In this document: positions 16,600 through 27,800 of the stretch, piece by piece
How positions within the stretch are numbered: position 1 is the stretch's first letter
Layout of the letters: the number at the start of each line of letters is the position of its first letter
From: Bacteroidaceae bacterium
GTDB lineage: Bacteria; Bacteroidota; Bacteroidia; Bacteroidales; Bacteroidaceae
Length of the DNA stretch: 51,280 nucleotides
Reading direction: 5' to 3'
Assembly (NCBI GenBank): GCA_024401055.1
Contig: JAKSLT010000010.1
Location: 1-51,280 of the forward strand
Position numbers and translations under genes: made by a program
The notes under the pieces: generated by a model
Databases searched by the model: none
Seen by the model: only the letters and a program-made list of their open reading frames with translations
What the model was told of the DNA's origin: nothing

Positions 16600-18237
16600 A
16601 TGGTAAAGACTTCTACTCTTTCCTCTCTTCTTTTGCTCGGTATGTTCAGTCTCGCCGCCTCATTGACGGCGGGCGACCACATCGTGGGTACCGACGTGAC
16701 GAAGAAGAACGTGCTGATGGAGGACTTCACGGGAATCCACTGCACGTACTGTCCCGACGGCCACAAGATAGCCGCCCGTATGCATCGCAACCACCCCGAA
16801 CAGGTGTATGTGCTGGCTATCCATGCAGGAAACTACGCCACCCCCGGCCGTGACGAGCCCGACTTCCGCACGAAGGAAGGCACGGAGGTCAACAACGGCT
16901 TCGGCGTGACGGGCTACCCCGCCGGCATCGTGAACAGGACGCTCTACAGCGAGTCGAAGAGCGGCCTCGTCATCAACCGCAGCCTCTGGCCGCTCGCTGC
17001 CAAGGAACAGATGGTGCAGGACGCCAGCGTGAATCTGGCTGCCACGGCGCAGTATGACGGCAACACGCGGAAACTCTCCATTCACGTGGAGGGCTACTAC
17101 ACGAAGGTGGAGAAGGCGTGGACGCCCCGCCTGACGGTGGTGCTGGCGCAGGACCATATCCAGGGCCCCCAGACGGGTGGCCAGTTGGGTGAGGACTACA
17201 TCCACAACCACGTGGTGCGCGCCTATCTGAACGGTGCCTGGGGCGAGGAACTCGCCGCTCCCGTGCAGGGACAGTACTTCGAGAAGGATTTCGTGTATGA
17301 GGTGCCGGAATACACCACTTCGAGCATCACGAGCATCAAGACGCCGGTGCGCCCGGAAGACCTGCGCGTCGTGGCCTATGTGACGAACGGCCGTGAGGAT
17401 GTGCAGCAGGTGACGGGCTGCGTGCCGGCCTGCGTGAACTATGCCGAGGTGCTGCGCGGCACGCTGGGCGACCCCCGCATCCCTATGGGCAGCTCGTACG
17501 GCTACAACTTCATCGAGGTGAACTTCGACAACCACAGCAGCGTATCTGCCACCTCCGCCACGTTCCTCTACGAGGCGAAGGGCAAGAAGGTGGAACTGGA
17601 ATGGACGGGCGAACTGGCCGCCGGCGAGAGCTCCGACATCCGTATTCCCTGGACGCTGGACACTACGGCTGACGACGAGGATTTCACGCTGACGTTGAAG
17701 AAAATCAACGGCACGGCCGTGAGCCCCATCAACGACGCCTACGTGGACTACATCGAGGGCAACCTCTGCATGCCCAATGTCGTGCCCGCGAAACTGCACC
17801 TCTACATCAAGACCAACAAGGAAGCCGAGGACAACCACTTCCTGCTGTGCGACGCCGACGGCAAGACGGTGCGCGAGTTCGGCCCCTTCAAGTCCGGCGA
17901 GGTCAATGAATACGAGGAAGACCTCACCCTGGAAGACGGCAAGACGTATTGCCTGGAAGTGACCGACGAATGGGGCAACGGCATCAGCGGCCCTGCCGGT
18001 CAGTTCAAGATTAGCAATATGAGCGGCGGCCTCGAGGCACAGGTGCCTTCTATAAGCTACTTCGGCGCCCGCGCCTTCTTCACCGTCAGCGAAGCCGCCG
18101 GCGTGGAGGGCGTGGAAATGTCCGGGACGGGTGCCGCGAAGTACTACCGTCTGGACGGACGCCAGATGAACGCACAGCCCGAGGGCATGCCCTACGTGAA
18201 AGTGCAGGGCGGCAAGGCCGTGAAGGTGATAAAGTAA
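16600..18237 (+). CDS. Omp28-like exported protein with thioredoxin-like N-terminal part
   Basis: 545 residues. The N-terminus has a signal peptide-like hydrophobic stretch (LSSLLLLGMFSLAASLTA). Directly after it comes VLMEDFTGIHCTYCPDGHK, the hallmark of the Omp28 family, with a thioredoxin-like CxxC at C48 and C51. The following 200 residues (VYVLAIHAGNYATPG, GYPAGIVNR) continue that fold. The remaining part is beta-rich, and the end has the YYRLDGRQ...GGKAVKVIK tail. Omp28 proteins are outer-membrane or surface-associated with no firm biochemical role; a redox or binding function is inferred from the fold. The gene lies 28 bp before the next one, so the two are probably co-transcribed. Confidence 0.8.
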   Translation: MVKTSTLSSLLLLGMFSLAASLTAGDHIVGTDVTKKNVLMEDFTGIHCTYCPDGHKIAARMHRNHPEQVYVLAIHAGNYATPGRDEPDFRTKEGTEVNNGFGVTGYPAGIVNRTLYSESKSGLVINRSLWPLAAKEQMVQDASVNLAATAQYDGNTRKLSIHVEGYYTKVEKAWTPRLTVVLAQDHIQGPQTGGQLGEDYIHNHVVRAYLNGAWGEELAAPVQGQYFEKDFVYEVPEYTTSSITSIKTPVRPEDLRVVAYVTNGREDVQQVTGCVPACVNYAEVLRGTLGDPRIPMGSSYGYNFIEVNFDNHSSVSATSATFLYEAKGKKVELEWTGELAAGESSDIRIPWTLDTTADDEDFTLTLKKINGTAVSPINDAYVDYIEGNLCMPNVVPAKLHLYIKTNKEAEDNHFLLCDADGKTVREFGPFKSGEVNEYEEDLTLEDGKTYCLEVTDEWGNGISGPAGQFKISNMSGGLEAQVPSISYFGARAFFTVSEAAGVEGVEMSGTGAAKYYRLDGRQMNAQPEGMPYVKVQGGKAVKVIK

Positions 18238-18265
18238 AAAACAAACCTCAAAACCCCCAAATAAA

Positions 18266-19903
18266 ATGAAGAAACTTTTACTCTTCTCCGCACTCTTTTG
18301 TGCAGCAATGAGCAGTTCCGCCCAGTGGCCCACCAGCCTTGACGAGGAACCCGTGCTCATCACGCCCTACACCATGGAAGACTATGGCGACTGCGTGCTT
18401 ACGAACAAGAACGGCGTGACCTACATCGTGCAGGTCAAGCCCGACAACACCACCATGGCCGGCCGCATCGGCATCAACTACGTCATCGGCATCTGCGACA
18501 AGGACGGCAAGATGAAGACCTCCGTTGAAAAAGGCAAAGAGACGGGCATCGGCATCCATGCCGGCCGCAGCTGGACCGTGGTGAACACCATCGCCGACCT
18601 CGACCGCGACGGTAACCTCATCGTCTGCGTGCAGGACTGCCGCAACAATGCCGACCCCGAAAGCAACCATCCCGGCTACACCCTCTACAAGGTGGACGAG
18701 AACGGCAAGATACTCTTCGAGAGCGACTTCTTCGACGGCGAAATCTTCCCCGAGGCCTACGGCTTCCGCGTGGCACAGACCACCGACGGCGGCTATATGT
18801 GCTGCTGCTGCGTCCACCCCTACGACGGTCAACCCGACTATATCAACGTGGAGATGTTCGACGCCAACGGCAAGAGCCTCTGGCAGAAGCAGTACAAGGA
18901 CGCCGCCTATACCTATTCCTGGCCCTGGATGGTGGAGACCGACGGTAACGACGCTATCATCGTGTATGCCCACGGCAGCAACCTCGACCTGCGCGCCAAG
19001 AGACTGAACGCCACCGACGGCAGCGAGAAGTGGGACGTGCGCTTCTATCGCGGCGGCTTCGACACCACCCCTATCTGGACCCACCTGCGCGTGGCTCCCT
19101 CTCCCGACGGCGGCGTGTTCTGCAGTTGGCGTGACGACCGCAAGACGCAGGGCTGGTTCGACCAGTATATCCAGTATGTGAAGGGCGACGGCACCATCGG
19201 CTATCCCAACAAGATGAACGCCGTGCAGGTGTCCTACATCAACACTGAGGAATTGAACGGCCTCACCACCGCCCAGGGCGAAATGGTGCACAACGACAAG
19301 GACCACTGCAACTATATGGCCTACCGCGTGTTCAGCCAGGGCTCCCAGACCTGGAACGGCATCGGCGTGCAGAAGATTGACGACAGCGGCGAACTCCTGT
19401 GGGACGAGGCCGGCGTCGATGTGGAGGAGTTCCGCAACAACCTGGCCGTGGGCAGCATCAGCGTGCAGAACGCCCCCGACGGCGGCTGCGTGGTCTTCTA
19501 CCAGACGGGTACGCACGACAATGCCTACGGCGGCAAGAACAGTTACGCTGCCAAGTTCACCCCCGACGGCACGAAGGAGTGGACGAGAAAGATTGACAAT
19601 CACTTCACCTACAAGGTGTCGCAGTACAGCTCCCCCCTCATCGACAACGAATACTACGTTGTATCGTGGGAAGACCGCCGCGACCGTGAGAGCACGATGA
19701 GTGGCGGCTACGACCGCTACGCTATCCGCTTCAATGCCGACGGCACCTTCGGCAAGGCCGCCGAGGGCATCACGACGACCGAAGACCTCCGCTACGAAGG
19801 CGCCCAGTACTTCGACGTGGCCGGCAAACAGCACGCCGCTCCCGCCAAGGGCCTGAATATCGTGAAGACACCCTTCGGCGTGAAGAAGCAGGTTATGAAG
19901 TAG
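18266..19903 (+). CDS. Secreted repeat protein of unknown function, paralogue 1
   Basis: 545 residues with a signal peptide (MKKLLLFSALFCAAMSSSAQ) cleaved before WPTS. The mature part is built of beta-strand repeats with D-x-DG-N and DGxG-type turns (DLDRDGNLIV, QTTDGGYMC, APDGGCVVFYQTG), which suggests a beta-propeller of six or seven blades. A cysteine run CCCC at about residue 175 is unusual. It ends in the YFDVAGKQ...GLNIVKTP...KKQVMK tail. It is followed by a second copy of equal length at 20117, so the pair arose by tandem duplication. No catalytic motif is seen. The call of propeller is inference from the repeats. Confidence 0.75.
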   Translation: MKKLLLFSALFCAAMSSSAQWPTSLDEEPVLITPYTMEDYGDCVLTNKNGVTYIVQVKPDNTTMAGRIGINYVIGICDKDGKMKTSVEKGKETGIGIHAGRSWTVVNTIADLDRDGNLIVCVQDCRNNADPESNHPGYTLYKVDENGKILFESDFFDGEIFPEAYGFRVAQTTDGGYMCCCCVHPYDGQPDYINVEMFDANGKSLWQKQYKDAAYTYSWPWMVETDGNDAIIVYAHGSNLDLRAKRLNATDGSEKWDVRFYRGGFDTTPIWTHLRVAPSPDGGVFCSWRDDRKTQGWFDQYIQYVKGDGTIGYPNKMNAVQVSYINTEELNGLTTAQGEMVHNDKDHCNYMAYRVFSQGSQTWNGIGVQKIDDSGELLWDEAGVDVEEFRNNLAVGSISVQNAPDGGCVVFYQTGTHDNAYGGKNSYAAKFTPDGTKEWTRKIDNHFTYKVSQYSSPLIDNEYYVVSWEDRRDRESTMSGGYDRYAIRFNADGTFGKAAEGITTTEDLRYEGAQYFDVAGKQHAAPAKGLNIVKTPFGVKKQVMK

Positions 19904-19913
19904 AAAAAAAGAG

Positions 19914-19960
19914 AGCCCTGACTCTCCACAGCCTCTCCCCAGCCTCTCCCCGTCAGGGCT
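19914..19960 (+). terminator. Possible terminator between the two paralogues
   Basis: Perfect 9-bp arms AGCCCTGAC / GTCAGGGCT with a C-rich 29-nt loop, 10 bp after the stop. There is no T tract. Confidence 0.35.
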
Positions 19961-20116
19961 GCCTGCGGCACCCTGCCACCCCTCCCCGGTTAGGGAGGGG
20001 GAGAATACTCCTAAAGGGTGGGGGAGCCAGAGGCTGAGAGACAGGCAATCCCGCTGCGCAGCAGCAATTCTTTGAAATTCTAAATAGAGTTCTTTAATTC
20101 TTGATATAAATAAATA

Positions 20117-21754
20117 ATGAAAAAGTATCTTTTCCTTTCCGCACTTTTCTGCACCGCTCTGGGTATGAACGCCCAGTGGCCCACTTCCTATGAGGGCGAG
20201 CCCGTGCAAATGACTCCCGACTTGCAAGACTACGGCGACGAGACCGTGACGAACTGCCACGGCGTGACCTTCAATGTTCAGTATGTAGCCCAGCACGGCA
20301 CCGCCGGCGTCGATGATATGGAGTATGTTATCAGCATCGTCGATAAGGACGGCCACAATGTGACCACCCTCGACAAGGGTCTGGGCCTCGGCGTCTTCCA
20401 GAACCGCAGTTGGACGGCCTATAACAACACCCTCTATTGCGACCGCGACGGCAACCTCCTCGTGGGTGCCAACGACTGCCGCAACAACCCCGACCCCAAG
20501 ACGGCCGCCGTGGGTTACACCCTCTACAAAATCTCCGAGAAGGGCGAAATCCTCTGGCAGGTTGACCTCGCCGACAAGGCCGTATATCCTATCACCACCT
20601 CCTTCGGCATCGCACAGGACGGCGCCGGCGACTACATCTGCTGCTACACCGCTCCCGATGTGAATGCCCCCGGCAACTACACCTACATCGAGATGGAGAA
20701 AATCAGCAAGGACGGCAAGTCCCTCTGGCGCACCAAGCTCAACGACCCCGACTTCAACTATATCTACAACTATCCTTACCTCGTGGAGGGTCCCGAAGGT
20801 GACGTCGTGATGGTCTATGCCTACGGCAGCAACCAGGACCTCTATGCCTCCCGCATCAGCACCGAGGACGGTAGCCAGGTATGGAAGACACGCTTCTATC
20901 GCAGCGGCTTCGCCACCACCGGCTCCGCTATCTGGAACTACGTCCGCGTATGCTCCGACGGCAAGGGCGGCGTGTTCACCCTCTGGATGGACGACCGCGC
21001 CAACGACGGCTACTGGCAGGCTTATGTGAACTATGTTGACGCCGAAGGCAAGATTGCCTACCCCAACAAGATGAACGGCGTGAAGGTGGCCTACAACAGC
21101 GAGGACTACGCCGGCTATTCTCACTCCAACATGTCCTTCTGCCACAGCGAGAAGGAACAGTGCGTGTATGTGGCCCTGCGCCACTACGACACCGGCGGCG
21201 GCTCCACCAACGGTATCCTCGTGCAGAAAATCAGCGACGAGGGCGAACTGCTGTGGCCTGCCGAGGGTATCTTCGTGGAAACGACGGTGAAGAACCTTGC
21301 CGTGGCCAACCCCCAGCCCCAGCCTGCCCCCGACGGCGGTTGCGTGGTGTTCTATCAGACCGGCAACAGTATGTCGCAGTACAGCGGCAAAAACAACTGC
21401 GCTACCAAGTACGGCCCCGACGGCACCAAGGAGTGGAGCATGAAGACCGACCACTATTTCACCTATAAGACCAACCTGCGCTCCTCCGGCCTTATCGACG
21501 ACAGCTACTGGGTAATCAACTGGGAAGACCAGCGCAAGCTGCCCTTCTCCACCGCAGGCTGCTTCCCCCGCTATGCCGCACGCATCAATGCCGACGGCAC
21601 CTTCGGCAACACCGAGGGCATCCAGAGCACCAGCCTGACCACCTACGAGGGCGCCCAGTACTACGACGTCACCGGCAAGCAGCTCCTCGCTCCCGCCAAG
21701 GGCCTGAACATCGTGAAGACCCCCGCCGGCGTGAAGAAGCAGGTGATGAAGTAA
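20117..21754 (+). CDS. Secreted repeat protein of unknown function, paralogue 2
   Basis: 545 residues, the same length as its upstream neighbour. It has matching segments throughout: AQWPTS after the signal peptide, DYGD, the DRDGNLLVGANDCRNNPDPK block, GDGTI/AEGKIAYPNKMN, PDGGCVVFYQTG, and an almost identical C-terminal tail. The signal peptide is MKKYLFLSALFCTALGMNAQ. The fold is probably the same beta-propeller. The intergenic space of 213 bp before it contains C-rich inverted repeats but no clear promoter, so the two copies may be co-transcribed. Function unknown; the most variable parts lie in surface-like loops, which I note but cannot interpret. Confidence 0.77.
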   Translation: MKKYLFLSALFCTALGMNAQWPTSYEGEPVQMTPDLQDYGDETVTNCHGVTFNVQYVAQHGTAGVDDMEYVISIVDKDGHNVTTLDKGLGLGVFQNRSWTAYNNTLYCDRDGNLLVGANDCRNNPDPKTAAVGYTLYKISEKGEILWQVDLADKAVYPITTSFGIAQDGAGDYICCYTAPDVNAPGNYTYIEMEKISKDGKSLWRTKLNDPDFNYIYNYPYLVEGPEGDVVMVYAYGSNQDLYASRISTEDGSQVWKTRFYRSGFATTGSAIWNYVRVCSDGKGGVFTLWMDDRANDGYWQAYVNYVDAEGKIAYPNKMNGVKVAYNSEDYAGYSHSNMSFCHSEKEQCVYVALRHYDTGGGSTNGILVQKISDEGELLWPAEGIFVETTVKNLAVANPQPQPAPDGGCVVFYQTGNSMSQYSGKNNCATKYGPDGTKEWSMKTDHYFTYKTNLRSSGLIDDSYWVINWEDQRKLPFSTAGCFPRYAARINADGTFGNTEGIQSTSLTTYEGAQYYDVTGKQLLAPAKGLNIVKTPAGVKKQVMK

Positions 21755-21792
21755 TCTAGAAAATCTAGAAGATATAGAATCTCTAGAAAATC
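21755..21792. repeat. Cluster of TCTAGAAAA-type short repeats
   Basis: TCTAGAAAA, TCTAGAAGA, TATAGAATC and TCTAGAAAA follow one another directly after the stop codon. Confidence 0.6.
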
Positions 21793-21851
21793 ATATTGAC
21801 ACAACCCAACTTTTTTAACAATTCACTTTATTAACTTAAAACCGTACAGAC

Positions 21852-24800
21852 ATGAAGAAAATTTTCTGTCTCATTGCGCTTATGATTGCCACGGTATCTC
21901 TGGCATCTGCGCAAGTCATCGGTGCGTATTCGCTGACAAAGTCCAGCGGAGCGTACGCTGAGATGGCCGGCGGCACCGCCCTCGACCTCTCTACGGTGAA
22001 GTACGTCGCCGAACCCGAAGCCAACGCCACCGTTGCCTTCGCTTACGGCGCCGACGGCCTGGTGCAGGGCACCAAGCTGACGGACATCAAGGGTCTGCCT
22101 CTCGGATTTGACTTCGAGTACAATGGCACCATGATGAAGTACTTTGCCATCAACGGTAGCGGCATCGTCTATCTGAGCGACACCGAGTCGTTCCAGGTAT
22201 GGCCTGCCCAGCCTTACAATGCCTTGACGGCTGGCGCCTCCTACTCCACTGCTCCCTGTGTGGGTATGTCCGGCAGCCAGAGCAAGGTGCGCATCACTGA
22301 CGACACCGCCATCACCTACAGCGTGAGTGGCGATGAAGGCAAGAAGGTGTTCACCGCTCAGTTCAAAGGCCTTGTGAACGCTACCAACTACAACGGCTCC
22401 TCCTCCGCCACCTCCAACATGCAGATCAAGCTGTATCAGGAGAACGGCCGCGTGGAACTGATCTTCGGTGCATGGAGTGGTGAAAGCTCCCTCGTCACCC
22501 GTATGGGCCTTGCCGGCCTGAATGGCGACATGCTTAACGTGAAGGGCTCTCTCGACGCCCCCACCACGGCTAGCACTTCCAGCACTCTCACCATCGTTCC
22601 TGCCAATGTCGTTGCAGGTACCACCTTCACTTTCGACGCTCCCGCTCCCTGCGTGACGCCGACTGTTCAGCCCACCGAGCTCACGGCTACCGTGACCTCC
22701 GTCTCTGCCGAGGGCCAGTTCACTCCCGTTGAAAGCGGTGCTGACCACTATCTCATCGCTCTCCTCCAGGGTGACGCCACCTTCACTCCTGCCGACGGCG
22801 AAATGTATGCCGCCAAGGCTACTCCTGCTGAAGGCGTGACCATCCTCGACTACACCACGGGTAACACCTATCGCACCCAGACTCTGGGCGACCTCGTTCC
22901 CTCCACCGACTACACCGTTCGCGTATATGCTGCCAACAGCCTCTGTAAGAACGGTCCGGTCTATAACCTCGTAGAGCCTCTTGAGTACAAGTTCACCACG
23001 GCTCTGGATATGCCCGCAAGCCTCGACCTTACTCCCGCATCCCCCACTTCTGTGAAGATCAACGTGGCTGCCGATGCCAAGGGCGACCAGGTTCTCGTGG
23101 CTGTTAACCAGAACCCTGCTCTGAACTTCTCCACCAACTTCCCCGAGAGTTATGGTGCTTTCGGCACCCCCACCGGCACTTACAAGGTGGGTGACGAAAT
23201 CGAAGGCGGCGGCCGCGTCGTTTACGTAGGTCCTGCCAAGGACGGTATCGTAGCTGAAGGCTTCACGCCCAACCAGCCTGTATATGTCAATGCCTGGAGC
23301 ACCGACGGTGCCGGCAACTATGGCACTATCTATCAGGAAGGCCGTACCTCCACCGAACTCCAGCTCCCCTACGCTGCCGACTATCATAACATGGGCACCT
23401 ATATGGAGCCTGCTGGTTATGTAGTAAACGACGAGTATATCTCCAACGTAACCGTTGACACTGGCGCTGACGGCCACACGGCTGCCAACGGTTTCAGTTG
23501 GAAGTCCGCCGGTGCTGCCGGTGCTGACGACATGGCCGTGGGTACCGTTACCCTTCCCGCCTTCCAGATTCCCGCTGCCGGCGCTCGTATGACCTTCGAC
23601 TATCAGATTTACATCTGGGGTCGTTTCGGCAACAGTGTCGTAAACTGGGAAGACCAGATTCTTGACGTTGAGGTTGCCGAAGCCGGCACCGACAACTACA
23701 AGAGCATCTTCAAGCTGGGTGACGGCAATGATCCTGAAGTCATCGACACCGAGTTCCACACCTACACTGTCACTCCCGAGGCTTTCAAGGCCTACGTCGG
23801 CAAGAAGGTTAGCCTCCGCTTCAAGTGGTCTCGCTACAACGATGCCTACAGCTTCATCCACAACATCTTCATCGAAGAAGTTCCCGAAATTGACTACGCC
23901 AGCGAAGTTACCGTTACTGCCGTTGACGGCGGTGACGTCACCATCGACTGGACCGACCGCTACGCCGAAGCCGCCAAGTGGGAAGTACGCTACCAGAAGG
24001 TAGGCACCACCTCTTGGAGTGCACCCGTAGCCACCACCGAGAAGCCTTACACCGTTAAGGATCTTGACCTCAGCAGCCAGTACACCATTCAGGTGCGCGT
24101 CGTTGCCGGTGAAAAGGTTAGCCCCTGGGCCGAAGTTTCTGCTCGCACCTCTCTCGGCTCTCCCTACAGCATCACCTTCGAGGCTCTTCCCTTCACCGAC
24201 GGTTGGGAAGCCAAGCAGTTCGCTGTTGATGGCACCGCCATCACCCTCACCGATGATGCAGTCACCAACTGGCGCTACAATGCCAACTATGGTCTGATGT
24301 ATAGCGGCAACTACGACCGCGCTCTCGTTACCCCCGCCATCAAGCTGGGCGACACCGAGAAGCTTTACACCATCACCGTTACTCCCGGACGTGCCGTCAC
24401 TGCTGCTCTGAAGAACGCCAGCTACATCGCCGTATCCAAGGACAACGGCGCTACCTGGAAGGTTGCCGACGCAGTTTCCTTCGACGGTCTGACCTCCTCC
24501 GTTCAGATGAGCCTCAGCGGCAGTGTCAAGGTTGCTCTCTGCATTGCCAAGGGTAACACCACATTCTATATTAAGGGCTTCGGCATCGAGGCAACTTACG
24601 ATCCCGAACTCGCCGGCAAGTCCGTTGAGAACTACAGCGAGAAGGCAGCCACCGTTCAGCCCCGCACGTGGTACGTCCTCACTCAGACCCGCAACGGTGA
24701 ATCTCCCGCTTACGACAGCGAACTTGGTGGTAAGATCATGCGCGCTTCCAAGAACTTCAGCATTCCTAAGGGCTCCAATGTTGAGGAATACACTCAGTAC

Positions 24801-27800
24801 CTCATCCGTCTGCTCCCCACCGAGTTTGAAGGCGTTTACCACATGCAGTGGGGTAACGGCAACTTCTGGGGCGCTAACCTGAATTCTGTTGACAACATCG
24901 AGAACGCCGGTATGTTCAAGATTTACAACATCAACGGCGAAGACACCCACTTCGGTATCAACGGCACTCCCGACGGCACCACCCTCGGCCAGCCTCTCGA
25001 CAACAACGGCGAAGGCAAGGACGTTTCCTTCTGGGGCAGCGGTGAAGTCACCAGCCTCAACGGCAACAACGACTGGAAGTTCTATCCCGTAGAATTCGGC
25101 ATCTATGATGCAGAACAGCTCGTTCGCAACGCCGAAATGGCCGAACTCATTGCTCAGCTCGAGAAGACCATGGCCAAGAACGACCGTGCTCAGGTAGGCG
25201 ACAACCTCATCACCGAGGAAAGCCAGCTCTCTTCCGACTACTCCGATCCCGACGAAGGTAAGAGCCTCGGCGCCCTCATCGACGAGAACCCCGCTACCTA
25301 CTGGCACACCAACTGGCACAGCGTTCCCGCAGAGGGTACTCATCCCACGCTGAAGATTGAACTGGCCGAGCCCATCAGCGGCGACATCCAGCTCACCTTC
25401 CAGCGCCGTGACAGCAAGCGCGACCACTCTACCGGTATGCAGATCCTCACTAGCACCGACGGTGAGAACTACACCGAGGCCGCTACCGTAGAACTGCCCT
25501 TCACCGCTACGGGTGAAGTCGTTCGCGGTATCTTCAACCTCGCTGAGCCTGCCAAGTACCTCGCTGTTTACTCCAACGGCGCCGTACAGGGCAATGGCAC
25601 CACTCCCGAGGATGCCAGCCGCAACTACTGGCATGTTGCCGAGCTCCAGCTCAACAAGTACATCAGCGCTACTCCTCTCAACGAGAAGTATCCCGATGCC
25701 GCCGCTGCTCTCCAGCAGGCCATCAGCGTAGCCAAGGCCATCGATAAGCCTTCTGCCGAAGACATCGCTGCCCTCCAGGCCGCTTATGAAGCCTATGTTG
25801 AAGGCACCACTCCCAAGCCCTTCGTGCTCGGTCCTCAGGACATCAGCGATGAAAAGGCTTACATCATCTACACCGAAGCCCGCGGCGGCCTCACCGTTGT
25901 CGGTGAAGAAGCTACCGCTCTGAACGGCACCTCCGAGAATGGCGTAGGCCAGACTGTTGAGGACACCAACGTTCTCCAGCAGTTCGCTTTCGTAGGCTAC
26001 GAGGGTGACTACTACCTCTACAGCCTCGGCGCTCAGAAGTATGTCAGCGTTTCCGGTCTCACCGAGAAGGCTGCCAACCCCATCCAGTTCGCCGATGCCG
26101 ATGAAAGCACCGTACGTCTGTACTTCGACGGCCAGCACAACTTCAACCTCGGTGGCAGCAAGCAGTTCACTTGCGACACCTGGAAGTATAAGGACGCCGG
26201 CAACAGCTTCATTATCAAGGCCGTGGCCGACTTCGACCAGTCCGCTCTCGTAGAAGCCATTGCTGCCGACGTTCAGCAGAGCAAGCTCAACGCTGCCCTC
26301 GCCGAGACCATCGCTCAGGCTCAGGCTGCTTATGACATCCACAACATCGCTGGCGACGTCCTCATCCACGAGGCTGATCAGTTCTCCAGCCCCTACACCA
26401 CCACCGACGACCAGTGCGACGACATCGACGAGGTTTACACCTACCTCCTCGACAACGATGTCAAGACCTACTGGCACTCCGCTTGGGAAGAAGGTGAGCA
26501 GCCCATGCACACCCACTACCTCCAGGTGAACCTTGCCGAACTCGTTGACGGCGACATTCTCCTCCAGATGACCCGCCGCAACGTCCTTGGCAACCACATC
26601 ACCAAGATGAGCGTAGAGGCCAGCACCGACGGTGTTGACTTCACTCAGGCAGCCGCATTCGAACTGCCCTACACCGCAGGCGGTGAGACCGTAAGCGCCG
26701 AGTTCAAGCTCGACACTCCGGCCACCTTCCTCCGCTTCTTCGCCGACGAGACCACTGGCAACGAGGCCAATGCCGGTTACTGGCACGCCGCTGAGTTCCA
26801 GCTCTTCAAGGCCCTTGAGAAGTCCCGCAACGAAATCAATCCCGACGTAGCCGCAGCTCTGCAGGAGGCCATCGAGACCGCCAAGGCTATTGAAAACGCT
26901 ACTCAGGAAGATATCGACGCCCTCGTTCAGGCCCTCAGCGTTTACAACGCCAGCATCATGAAGATGCCCGCCGACACCGAGACCATGTACTTCACCGCTG
27001 AGCAGCTCCGCAACGAAGTGCTCAACATCGGTCATGCTCTCATCGGTATCCTCGGCGTAACCACCACCGGCGACAAGTACATCAACGGCAGCACTCAGAC
27101 CGAACGCGCTTCTGCCGACGGCACCCTCGCCGGCGTTCGCGCTCCCGAAGAGGCTGAATACATTGAAGTACTCCCCGCAGACGGCGGTTACTACCTCCGT
27201 CAGCACAGCGCTGAAGAAGGTCAGGGTTACCTTGCCTGCGCTGCCGGCGGCAACTTCTCCATCACCGACCAGGCTGGTGCCAACGTTTGGACCATCGTCG
27301 GCCCCGATGAAGAAGGCTACGGCGACGTAAGCGGCTACGACGATATCTATTCCGATATTGCCAAGGAACTCAACCCCAACATGGTTCGCTTCATCTCTCA
27401 GGGTCAGTACCTCAACGGCCAGACCTTCGGCCAGACCGGCGGTCTCCGCGGCGGCACCGGTGCTTGGAGCTTCAACTATGTTCGCAACGCTAACTACGTA
27501 GTAGAAGAGCCCGAAGTTATCACCTACACCATCAAGTTCGTGAACACTCCCGAAGACGGTGCTTACCTCCAGATTGGCGGTAACTGGTATAGCGAAGGCG
27601 AAACCGTAGAAAGCGAGACCGAGCTCACCGCAGAGGATATCACCGTATCCTGCGATCCCGCTTACACCTACGAAATCAGCATCGAGAACGGCGTCATCAC
27701 CGTTACCTTCGCTGTCGATCCTCTCGTAGGCATCAACGGTATCTCCGGCGACGCCAAGAACGCCACTATCTACAACCTCCAGGGCCAGCGCATCAACGCT

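Noticed and set aside
21831..27206. Open frame of 1791 codons on the minus strand
   Set aside because: It is antisense to the 1999-residue secreted protein. The long frame results from the GC-rich codon bias of that gene; the translation has no domain, no signal peptide and biased Val/Gly/Glu composition.
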